6,439 nt of DNA from UBA10649 sp044233495 (GCA_044233495.1 JBIIJX010000149.1:1-6439), one strand, 5' to 3'. Positions 1 through 5,543 are shown, counted from the first letter of the stretch. The notes: generated by a model from the letters alone, not told the origin. A program made the numbers and translations.

Positions 1-79
1 CCTGTGCGGGACTGAGGTCCGCATGGCCGACATGCAGGGGCGCAAGCTCTACTGGTGCCCGAGGTGTCAGCCCGCCTGA
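1..79 (+). CDS. Fpg/Nei-family DNA glycosylase/AP lyase, C-terminal zinc finger (5' partial)
   Basis: Only the last 25 codons are present, in frame from position 2, ending in TGA at 77-79. The visible peptide has a Cys, 16 residues, then Cys-Pro-Arg-Cys-Gln. This is the second half of the C-x2-C-x16-C-x2-C zinc finger that closes Fpg (MutM) and Nei proteins; the first Cys of the first pair lies just outside the window. The segment GRKLYWCPRCQ carries the conserved Arg of the zinc-finger hairpin that contacts DNA in this family, followed by the typical CPRCQ ending. Members excise oxidised bases and nick the abasic site (base excision repair, cytoplasm). The catalytic N-terminus is not visible, so Fpg and Nei cannot be told apart; the wording resembles actinobacterial endonuclease VIII-like proteins. 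Its last 13 bases overlap the end of the convergent gene at 67-789, leaving no room for a terminator between them. Confidence 0.85.
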   Translation, partial: LCGTEVRMADMQGRKLYWCPRCQPA

Positions 80-789
80 TCCCCTGCCTCGGCAGGCCCC
101 GCAGGTCCCGCCGGGTGCCGGATGCCGCCATGGTCGCCTGGGATCGATCTCCTGATGAGCCACCATGAGGCGAGGATGGTCAGGAAGGTCAGTCCGTAGA
201 AGAAGGCGCCGGACGCGGCGAGCGCCCACAGGTTGTCGCCATCGATGAAGACGACGAGCAGGACGGCGCGAATGACGTTCAGGACGACCCAGGGCCAGGA
301 AGCCCGCCGGTACGCGCGCATGAGCACGGGGTCCGCGCGCCAGCGCATCCGCGTGCCGACCAGCGGACCGAGGATGACGCCGATGAGCGGCCACCCGGCG
401 AGGTTCGCGACCACGAAGGCGAGAGCGGACGCGGCATTCAGCAGCACACGCGGCCAGAAGAAGTCGGCGGCGCTGCCGGTGCGGCTCGCGACGTAGGCGC
501 TCACGAGGACCAGGAGCACGGATCCCAGTGCCCGTGCCGGGTGCTTGCGCTCGACCAGTCGCCAGACGGTGAAGACGAGGGCCAGGCAGAGCGAGACGAT
601 GATCGCCCAGGTGAGGTCCTCCTCCGGCGTGCCGCCGAGCCCGAGGAAGACACCGACGAACACCAAGGGCGGCAGGACGCTCTCGAGCGCACCCCGGACG
701 CCGCCCAGGAGCCGCAGGAACGGATGCATGACGGAATCCGACGTGCTGTCGGAAACCCGTTGAGTGCCAGCCTCATCTGCCTGCGTCAC
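67..789 (-). CDS. DUF3159 family integral membrane protein
   Basis: A 240-residue polytopic membrane protein matching the actinobacterial DUF3159 family, whose function is unknown. After a polar N-terminus (about 1-22), the family-like opening LLGGVRGALESVLPPLVF (about residues 27-44) leads into hydrophobic segments near 36-52, 60-79, 88-102, 115-145, 168-182 and 188-212. It ends in a Gly/Ala/Pro-rich tail. I chose the GTG at 787-789 because a TATCGT box at 796-801 lies exactly 6 nt upstream, fitting a leaderless mRNA; the frame remains open up to 876, but that would run into the opposite gene. A downstream ATG at 727-729 (residue 21) is the alternative and has no clear ribosome binding site. 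The gene diverges from the methyltransferase across a 29-bp gap and converges on the glycosylase with a 13-bp overlap. Nothing in the sequence indicates a transported substrate. Confidence 0.85.
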   Translation of the reverse strand: MTQADEAGTQRVSDSTSDSVMHPFLRLLGGVRGALESVLPPLVFVGVFLGLGGTPEEDLTWAIIVSLCLALVFTVWRLVERKHPARALGSVLLVLVSAYVASRTGSAADFFWPRVLLNAASALAFVVANLAGWPLIGVILGPLVGTRMRWRADPVLMRAYRRASWPWVVLNVIRAVLLVVFIDGDNLWALAASGAFFYGLTFLTILASWWLIRRSIPGDHGGIRHPAGPAGPAEAGDQAG

Positions 790-818
790 ACGCGCACGAT
801 ACCCGCTAACGTCGAGGC
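790..818. promoter_or_regulatory. Symmetric divergent promoter, probably leaderless on both sides
   Basis: The whole gap between the GTG of the DUF3159 gene (789) and the ATG of the methyltransferase (819) is 29 bp. On the plus strand TAACGT (807-812) is followed by 6 nt and then ATG. On the minus strand TATCGT (796-801) is followed by 6 nt and then GTG. Both fit the actinobacterial -10 consensus TANNNT at the spacing expected when transcription begins at the start codon. The boxes form an imperfect inverted repeat (5 of 6 positions) around position 804, which is also the exact midpoint of the two start codons. No convincing -35 hexamer is seen on either side; such regions would fall inside the opposite gene. 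The lack of a properly spaced Shine-Dalgarno sequence supports leaderless starts (GAGG at 814-817 is only 1 nt from the ATG). Confidence 0.6.
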
Positions 819-1625
819 ATGATCGGGTCCGCCGACGCCGCGGGACTCCTCGCGCAGTGGCGCGATGCCCTCGCATCGTGGGCCATCCCGGACGACATCC
901 TCGCGCAGGCCGACGAGAAGCCGTGGATTCATCCGGTCTCGATGTTCACCGTCGACGACGAGATTCCCGACTCGCCGTCGCATCGGGCGGCTCGTGAGGC
1001 ACTGCCGGCGGAGGGCAGCGTGCTCGATGTCGGAAGCGGGGGCGGACGAGCCTCCATGGCTCTGATCCCTCCGGCGGGGATGGTGGTCGCGGTGGACCAC
1101 CAGCAGGGGATGCTCGATGCGTTCGCCGATGCCGCTGCGCGACGGGGTGTCCGGCATCGTGAGCACCTCGGTGTCTGGCCTGCGGTTGCCGACGAGGTCG
1201 CCGAATGCGACGTGGTGGTGTGCCATCACGTCGTCTACAACGTGGCTGACATCGAACCCTTCCTCGTCGCTCTCGACCGTCATGCGCGACGGCGGGTGGT
1301 ACTCGAGCTGCCTGTACGTCATCCACTGTCGAGCATGAATCCCCTGTGGAAGCGCTTCTGGAACCTGGACCGCCCCACCGAGCCGACCGCGCACGACCTC
1401 GTGGCGATCGCGCACGCCCTCGGATTCGACGCGCACGTGGAGATCTGGCCTGACGACACCTGGGGTCGACGCGTGGACATGCCGCAGGAGGAGAGGGTGC
1501 GCTTCGCCAGGATCCGGCTGTGCTTGAGCCAGGAGCGCGACGCCGAGGTTGCCGCAGCTCTCATCCAGGAGGCGGACAACGTCCCACGCGAGGTGGCGAC
1601 TGTGTGGTGGGATGTGGCCCCATGA
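819..1625 (+). CDS. Class I SAM-dependent methyltransferase, substrate unknown
   Basis: A 268-residue protein with a Rossmann-type methyltransferase core in the middle. Motif I is VLDVGSGGG (residues 68-76), the SAM glycine loop. The acidic end of beta-2 is VVAVDHQQGML (89-99, D93 expected to bind the ribose). The motif IV region is CDVVVCHHVVYNV (130-142). The N-terminal 65 residues are helical-looking with PWIHP and a run of acidic residues, and may form a substrate lid. The C-terminal part (about 170-268) includes NPLWKRFWNLDRP and is unlike small-molecule methyltransferases I can name. The His pair in motif IV is not the NPPY of N-methyltransferases on DNA or Gln. The ATG at 819 directly follows a leaderless-type promoter. 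The stop overlaps the next gene's ATG (ATGA, 1622-1625), so the two are translationally coupled. Family membership is clear; the acceptor is unknown. Confidence 0.85.
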   Translation: MIGSADAAGLLAQWRDALASWAIPDDILAQADEKPWIHPVSMFTVDDEIPDSPSHRAAREALPAEGSVLDVGSGGGRASMALIPPAGMVVAVDHQQGMLDAFADAAARRGVRHREHLGVWPAVADEVAECDVVVCHHVVYNVADIEPFLVALDRHARRRVVLELPVRHPLSSMNPLWKRFWNLDRPTEPTAHDLVAIAHALGFDAHVEIWPDDTWGRRVDMPQEERVRFARIRLCLSQERDAEVAAALIQEADNVPREVATVWWDVAP

Positions 1626-2839
1626 CCTACGACGTCGATCGCGTGCGTGCCCGCATTCCCGCGCTGAAGGATGGCACGGCGTACTTCGACGGACCTGGCG
1701 GGACGCAGATGCCGGACATCGTCGCGGACGCGATGGCGGACCTGCTCAAGGCGGGGGTGTCGAATCGGGGCACGGTCACGGCGGCTGAGCGACGCGCCGA
1801 GGACGCGGTGCAGGCGGCCCGGATGGCGGGCGCCGACCTCGTCAACGGTGACCCGCTCGGCATCGTCTTCGGGCGCAGCATGACCGAACTGGCATTCGAG
1901 GTCGCCCGCACCCTGGCGCAGACCTGGGGGCCTGGTGACGAGATCGTGGTCACGCGCCTCGATCACGACGGTGATGTGCGGCCCTGGGTGACGTACGCAC
2001 AGCGGACGGGTGCGACGGTCAGGTGGGCGCCGTTCGATCCGCGCACCGCGGTCATGACGCCGGACGACGTGCTCAGGCTGGTCAATGGGAACACCAGGCT
2101 GGTGGCCGTCACCGGGGCATCGAATCTGCTCGGTACCCGACCGGACATCGCAGCCATCGGAGCGGCGCTCGAGGCGTCTGACGCACTCCTCTTCGTCGAC
2201 GGGGTCCATCTCACCGCGCACGCACCGGTCGACATGCGGGCCATGGGTGCGGACTTCTACGCCTGCAGCCCCTACAAATTCCTCGGTCCGCACTGCGGCA
2301 TGCTCGCCGCCTCACCTGCGCTCCTGGAGACCATGCACCCCGACAAGCTCCGACCCAGCACCGATCAGGTACCCGAGAGGTTCGAGCTCGGCACCCTGCC
2401 CTACGAGCTGCTGGCGGGAGTCACCGCGGCAGTCGACTTCCTCGCCGATCTCGTCCCCGGTGACGAGGGTTCGCTGTCACGCCGTGCTCGCCTCGTCCGA
2501 TCGATGACGGCCCTGCAGGAGTACGAGGACGCCCTCCATGTGCGCATGAGGTCCGGGCTCGAGCAGATCGACGGTGTTCATCTGTACGGCCACGCCCCGC
2601 TGCGCACGCCAACCGAGCTCTTCAGCGTCGACGGAGTCGAGTCCGTCGAGGTCTACCGGCGGCTGGCCGAGCGCGGGGTCAATGCCCCGGCCTCGTCCTT
2701 CTACGCGATCGAGGCAGCAGAGTGGATCGGCTTGGGCAGTCGTGGCGCAGTGCGGGTCGGACTCGCTCCCTACACGAACGGCGATGACGTCGAGCGGCTG
2801 CTGGATGGAGTTGCGGCGATTGCCTCGGGCGGGTCATGA
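1622..2839 (+). CDS. Class V aminotransferase / cysteine desulfurase-like PLP enzyme lacking the catalytic Cys
   Basis: A 405-residue PLP enzyme of fold type I, class V. Visible landmarks: YFDGPGGTQ (21-29) at the N-terminus, DHDG with H115 (stacks on PLP), FVDGVH (191-196, D193 to the PLP nitrogen), SPYKFLGPHCG (216-226, K219 as the Schiff-base lysine), RFELGT (253-258) and RVGLAPYTNGDDVERLL (378-394). It resembles the family annotated as cysteine desulfurase-like, VC1184 subfamily. Where SufS-type enzymes have their persulfide-forming Cys loop, this protein reads GVNAPASSFYA (352-362), with no Cys. The only Cys residues I see are C215 and C225, next to the lysine. Cysteine desulfurase activity is therefore doubtful; an epimerase, lyase or transaminase role is as likely. 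The start is the ATG at 1622 in an ATGA overlap with the methyltransferase; an upstream in-frame ATG at 1520 lies inside that gene. Its TGA overlaps the convergent cytochrome gene's stop. Confidence 0.88.
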   Translation: MTYDVDRVRARIPALKDGTAYFDGPGGTQMPDIVADAMADLLKAGVSNRGTVTAAERRAEDAVQAARMAGADLVNGDPLGIVFGRSMTELAFEVARTLAQTWGPGDEIVVTRLDHDGDVRPWVTYAQRTGATVRWAPFDPRTAVMTPDDVLRLVNGNTRLVAVTGASNLLGTRPDIAAIGAALEASDALLFVDGVHLTAHAPVDMRAMGADFYACSPYKFLGPHCGMLAASPALLETMHPDKLRPSTDQVPERFELGTLPYELLAGVTAAVDFLADLVPGDEGSLSRRARLVRSMTALQEYEDALHVRMRSGLEQIDGVHLYGHAPLRTPTELFSVDGVESVEVYRRLAERGVNAPASSFYAIEAAEWIGLGSRGAVRVGLAPYTNGDDVERLLDGVAAIASGGS

Positions 2840-3478
2840 CGTGCGGCCAGCGCTGCTGGCCTGATCCGTCATCTCCTCGGCCCATGCGCCGTGCTCGCGC
2901 AGGGCCCATTCCTCGGGCACCTGGCCGGTGCGCATGCCCGCGCGTGCGGTGGCGTCGCTGTAGGCCATCCAGATGTGGCCGAGCACGAGGATGCCGAAGG
3001 CGAGCGCGACCCAGTCGTGGACGAACGTCGCTCCGGTGCGGATGGAGTCGCTGAACAGGCTCGACCAGAACATCACCATTCCGGTGCCGAACATGACGAT
3101 GACGGCTCCGAGGGTGAGCGAGGCGTTGAGCTTCTGCCCCGCGTTGAATTTGCCGACGCGGATGCGCCCGGAGCGGCGGTCGCGGGACCGCAGCCACTCC
3201 CAGTCGGCCGGGACGAAGCGGTTGAGCAGCCCAGCGTCCGAGCGGAAGGCACGCGACAGGAGCGCGAGGACGAGCGGCACGGGCACCAGCCACCCGGCGA
3301 TGTCGTGCATGGTCGTCACGACCTGCCGGTTGCCGACGATGCTGCTGAGGTCGGGGAAGAACATGATGGCCCCGGTGACGAGCAGCACGCCCAGCAGCAG
3401 GCCGAGGCTCCGGTGCACCCAGCGCTCTGCCCGCGTGAACCGGGGCAGTAAGGCCGGCGCGTCAGACGACGGGTTCAT
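2834..3478 (-). CDS. Formate dehydrogenase gamma-type cytochrome b (four-helix, diheme)
   Basis: A 214-residue membrane protein with hydrophobic helices near 23-43, 58-78, 120-140 and 155-175. The four likely heme ligands are H22, H58, H154 and H168. From memory these correspond closely to the ligands of E. coli FdnI (H18, H57, H155, H169). The loop before helix 3 reads GKFNAGQK (109-116), a hallmark of FdnI/FdoI; N112, G114, Q115 and H168 match the quinone-site residues of FdnI. The C-terminal GMRTGQVPEEWA motif is also typical of that family. Its expected role is two-heme electron transfer across the membrane between menaquinone/quinone and a partner oxidoreductase. The gene overlaps the end of the upstream Mo-enzyme gene by 17 bp, so the Mo protein is the obvious partner. 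The start ATG (3476-3478) has only a weak GGAC upstream, which suggests translational coupling. Its end overlaps the convergent aminotransferase gene by 6 bp. Confidence 0.87.
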   Translation of the reverse strand: MNPSSDAPALLPRFTRAERWVHRSLGLLLGVLLVTGAIMFFPDLSSIVGNRQVVTTMHDIAGWLVPVPLVLALLSRAFRSDAGLLNRFVPADWEWLRSRDRRSGRIRVGKFNAGQKLNASLTLGAVIVMFGTGMVMFWSSLFSDSIRTGATFVHDWVALAFGILVLGHIWMAYSDATARAGMRTGQVPEEWALREHGAWAEEMTDQASSAGRTS

Positions 3479-4190
3479 CGGTACGTCCGTTCGACTTCCC
3501 GACCCACGCGTCGATGTCGTACCCGCGCACCTCCCAGTACCCCGGGACCACTGTGCGCGTGAGCTCGATGCCATCCATCCACTTGATCGACTTGTAGCCG
3601 TACATCGGCGCGGCGACGAGTCGCACGGGCGCTCCGTGCTTGACCTCGATGGGCGCGCCGTACATGGACGTCGCGACGAGCATGTCATCGCGCATGGCCT
3701 GCTCGAGGGTGAGCGACTCGGTGTAGGCACCGTCGAAGGAGGTCAGCCGCAGGGCCTCGGCGTCCGGCTCGACCCCCGCCGTCGTCAGGAGGTCGCGCAG
3801 CAGCACGCCGGACCACGGCACATCCTCCACGCGCCAGCCCGTCACGCACTGGAAGTCCTTGGTCATCTGCGTCTGTGGCAGCTGGGCGAGATCCTCGAGC
3901 GTGAGGGACAGGGGCTCGTTCACGAGTCCCGTCACCGTGAGCCGGTAGTCGGCCGTGGCGATCTCGGGGTATCCACCGGTCACCGTGTAGATCCGGAAAC
4001 CGCCGGCTGCGGGGACGATCGAGGCCAGACCGGGGGCGGTGGAGGCCACGACGTCGCTCACCCCGGAGGAGAGCCAGCGGCCCGCGAGGACGCCGGCCGC
4101 GCCGATGCCGACCACTCCGAGCACGATGCGCCGCCCGACGGGGGTGCCTCGGGGGGAGGTGCGCGCCTCCCCGGTCATCTGGTCCGTCAT
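3462..4190 (-). CDS. Molybdopterin-dependent oxidoreductase, sulfite oxidase/MsrP-fold, exported
   Basis: A 242-residue protein of the oxidoreductase molybdopterin-binding family (sulfite oxidase/MsrP-YedY fold). Residues 19-38 start GRRIVLG and continue hydrophobic: a twin-Arg (Tat) signal or anchor, as expected for a folded Mo-cofactor protein. No clear cleavage site is visible, so it may remain membrane-anchored. FQCVTGW (113-119) gives C115 as the Mo-ligating Cys, followed by DVPWSGVLLRDLL. The cofactor-pocket motif HGAPVRLVAAPMYGYKSIKWM (185-205) is complete. It lacks the C-terminal dimerisation domain of sulfite oxidases and is shorter than E. coli MsrP (about 330 residues). The downstream cytochrome b overlaps it and should supply or take electrons. 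The substrate is unknown; S- or N-oxide reduction, protein methionine sulfoxide repair, or sulfite oxidation are possibilities. The start is uncertain: AGGGGA abuts the ATG at 4190, while a second in-frame ATG at 4178 (residue 5) lies 12 nt beyond it. Confidence 0.88.
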   Translation of the reverse strand: MTDQMTGEARTSPRGTPVGRRIVLGVVGIGAAGVLAGRWLSSGVSDVVASTAPGLASIVPAAGGFRIYTVTGGYPEIATADYRLTVTGLVNEPLSLTLEDLAQLPQTQMTKDFQCVTGWRVEDVPWSGVLLRDLLTTAGVEPDAEALRLTSFDGAYTESLTLEQAMRDDMLVATSMYGAPIEVKHGAPVRLVAAPMYGYKSIKWMDGIELTRTVVPGYWEVRGYDIDAWVGKSNGRTDEPVV

Positions 4191-4232
4191 TCCCCTAGGA
4201 GAACACGACTTGCCCGACCCGGCCAGTGCTGA

Positions 4233-4249
4233 CGGCCGGTATCCGGCCG
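4233..4249 (-). repeat. Perfect 7-bp inverted repeat between two co-directional genes
   Basis: CGGCCGG at 4233-4239 and CCGGCCG at 4243-4249 flank a 3-nt loop. The hairpin starts about 22 nt past the stop of the secreted propeller gene and ends about 40 nt before the Mo-enzyme ATG. It could slow or partly stop transcription between the two genes, or protect an mRNA end. It has no T-run on the minus strand, so it is not a standard intrinsic terminator. High-GC DNA produces such repeats by chance fairly often. The rest of the 81-bp gap (4191-4271) shows no clear promoter. Confidence 0.4.
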
Positions 4250-4271
4250 AAAGGTGTCCCGGGGACGCGGT

Positions 4272-5309
4272 TCAGCGCTTGACCCAGATGAGCTGCCCCT
4301 TGACCTTCCTGCACACGTAGGTGCCACCCTGGTAGGCGCGCTTGGCCCCGGCCTTGGTGCAGGTCCTGGCCTTCACGGACGAAGCCGCTGCAGTGGTCAC
4401 CTTGCCGGGCTTGAGGGTCAGCAGCCCGGACGTGATGCGCGAGTTCGCGTGGTCGCCACCGGGCGCGTAGCCGTACCAGACCCGCAACTGCTGGCCGATG
4501 AGCTTGAGTGACGGATCGAGGACGCTCACGCCCGTCGGGGCCAGCAACGGCTCCGGCCGCAAGGTCCAGGTGAGTCCGTCCGGCGATGACAGGATGCGCA
4601 GCTGCTGGGTCGTCTGGCCCCCTGTGGTCGAGCCGATCATCAGATAGGTGCCGTCCGGCATCATCAGGGGCGCTGGATCGACGAGCTCCCGGTCGTTGGC
4701 GACGATGCCGGGGCGCTTCGTCCACGTGAGTCCGTCCGGCGACGTCGCGATGTAGATGCCGTGAACGGGCTCCTCGCTGTTGTAGTAGAGCAGGAAGGAC
4801 CCGTCGGGCTTGCGCAGGACGTGGGGCACCCCGCATCCGACGCTGTCGAGCAGCACCCCGGGCTGCGTCGTCCAGTTCACGAGGTTCGTGGACGTGGCGT
4901 AGCGCAGCTCCTTTCGCTGCTTGCTGCAGCTCACCTCGGAGGCGGCGTTCGGATTGATCGACGAGAAGTACATCCGGTAGTCGCCGGGGCCCATCTTGAC
5001 CATCGACCAGTCGAAGCCGGCGGGCACGGTCGCGCCGGCGATGGGTGTCCAGGACGTGCCGTCCGTGCTCGAGTACATCGTCGCCGGCATGTTCGTCGTC
5101 CACAGGTAGTAGGTCCCGGTGGCGTCGTCGAAGTAGACCTCGGGGGACACGCCCGGAGGGGAGGAAGCAGTGGCGGGCAGTCCGTCGAGAGTCGCGCCCG
5201 CGATCGTCGAGGGGGTGGCCGACAGCACGCCGTCCGCATGGGCGGGGGCGGCGACAGACGTCAGGAGTACGGCAGCCGTGGCCGTGACTGCGAGCAGGGT
5301 GCGCTTCAC
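4272..5309 (-). CDS. Secreted five-bladed beta-propeller, glycosidase-like (GH43/GH32-type fold), with C-terminal Cys-pair domain
   Basis: A 345-residue protein with a classic Sec signal peptide: MKR, a hydrophobic core, and an APAHA-D cleavage site near residue 25. The middle (about 50-300) is a repeat protein with strand cores and xSxDGxxWT turns: STDGTSW (81-87), STNLVNW (140-146), SPDGLTWT (190-197), SPDGLTWT (242-249). Blade openings occur near SPEVYF (55), SMVKM (102), GVPHVL (160), LVDPAPLM (209) and VLDPSLKL (264). This fits the five-bladed propeller of GH43/GH32-like glycosidases. The Asp usual in the first blade is not evident (S55-P56-E57), so activity is uncertain and carbohydrate binding alone is possible. 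C128 and C159 may form a disulfide. Residues 316-345 form a separate C-terminal module (TCTKAGAK...YVCRKVKGQLIWV) seen at the end of many secreted actinobacterial proteins. The GTG start is set by a strong ribosome binding site. Substrate unknown. Confidence 0.8.
   Translation of the reverse strand: MKRTLLAVTATAAVLLTSVAAPAHADGVLSATPSTIAGATLDGLPATASSPPGVSPEVYFDDATGTYYLWTTNMPATMYSSTDGTSWTPIAGATVPAGFDWSMVKMGPGDYRMYFSSINPNAASEVSCSKQRKELRYATSTNLVNWTTQPGVLLDSVGCGVPHVLRKPDGSFLLYYNSEEPVHGIYIATSPDGLTWTKRPGIVANDRELVDPAPLMMPDGTYLMIGSTTGGQTTQQLRILSSPDGLTWTLRPEPLLAPTGVSVLDPSLKLIGQQLRVWYGYAPGGDHANSRITSGLLTLKPGKVTTAAASSVKARTCTKAGAKRAYQGGTYVCRKVKGQLIWVKR
4570..4742 (-). repeat. 17-bp direct repeat marking duplicated propeller blades
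   Basis: The plus-strand string GTGAGTCCGTCCGGCGA occurs exactly at 4570-4586 and again at 4726-4742, offset by 156 bp (52 codons). Both copies lie in the same frame and encode the SPDGLTWT turn of successive blades at residues 190 and 242. Identity at the nucleotide level, not only in protein, suggests a relatively recent blade duplication or gene conversion inside the secreted propeller gene. Confidence 0.85.
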
Positions 5310-5318
5310 GCTTCCTCC
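5310..5318 (-). promoter_or_regulatory. Strong ribosome binding site for the secreted propeller gene
   Basis: On the minus strand GGAGG (5314-5318) lies 4 nt before a GTG codon (5309-5307), extended as GGAGGAAG. It is the clearest Shine-Dalgarno sequence in the window, and it fixes the GTG start that immediately precedes the signal peptide. Confidence 0.8.
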
Positions 5319-5543
5319 AGTAGGGCGGGTGTGCAGGACGCGACCGGTGCGTGGGACGGGGTCCTGTCGGGGGTGACCGTGACACTGAGGGGGACTGATG
5401 CAGGGGAATCACTGTGGGGGCTGGGAGGGTGTCGGCCTCGGGGGAGGGGCTGACAGCCCCCCAGCCGGGCAAGGCTATGCCAGGGCCAGGGCGTTTGTGT
5501 GTCACTCGCGGGGGTTTCGTCCGCCGTCCTCCTCCGGTGTCCG
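5319..5543. other. G-rich divergent intergenic region with nested inverted repeats
   Basis: No gene is supported here. The plus strand is full of G runs: GGGGG at 5369-5373, 5389-5393, 5416-5420, 5440-5444 and 5510-5514, with GGGG at 5403-5406 and 5446-5449. The tracts at 5416-5449 could form a G-quadruplex if one 10-nt loop is allowed. A perfect hairpin GGGGCT-GAC-AGCCCC lies at 5446-5460. A second pair, GGCTGG (5419-5424) with CCAGCC (5461-5466), encloses it. CACTGAGGGGG (5383-5393) is repeated as CACTGTGGGGG (5410-5420), 10 of 11 matching. On the minus strand TAGCCT (5477-5472) is the only TANNNT I see, and could start a leader of about 150 nt for the propeller gene; it has no good -35. 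Regulation is plausible but unproven. Confidence 0.5.

Noticed and set aside
1319..2293. A 324-codon minus-strand open frame antisense to the methyltransferase and aminotransferase
   Set aside because: Its composition is typical of an antisense shadow; the plus-strand frames carry the SAM and PLP motifs and an ATGA junction.
2973..4232. A 419-codon plus-strand open frame antisense to the Mo enzyme and cytochrome b
   Set aside because: It has low-complexity Arg/His/Gly composition and no start signal, and it runs opposite two genes with clear cofactor motifs.
4256..4266. Short inverted repeat GTCCC/GGGAC after the propeller stop
   Set aside because: The arms are only 5 bp with a 1-nt loop, too small to fold as a real hairpin.
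5446..5460. GGGGCT/AGCCCC hairpin as an intrinsic terminator
   Set aside because: It lies between divergent genes, with no gene ending toward it on either strand and no T-run after it, so a terminator role makes no sense. It is kept only as part of the G-rich regulatory region.
4195..5505. A 436-codon open frame on the minus strand overlapping the propeller gene in another frame
   Set aside because: It is rich in Arg, Pro, His and Ala with no domain pattern, whereas the overlapping frame has a signal peptide, a strong ribosome binding site and blade repeats. Long spurious frames are expected at this GC content.
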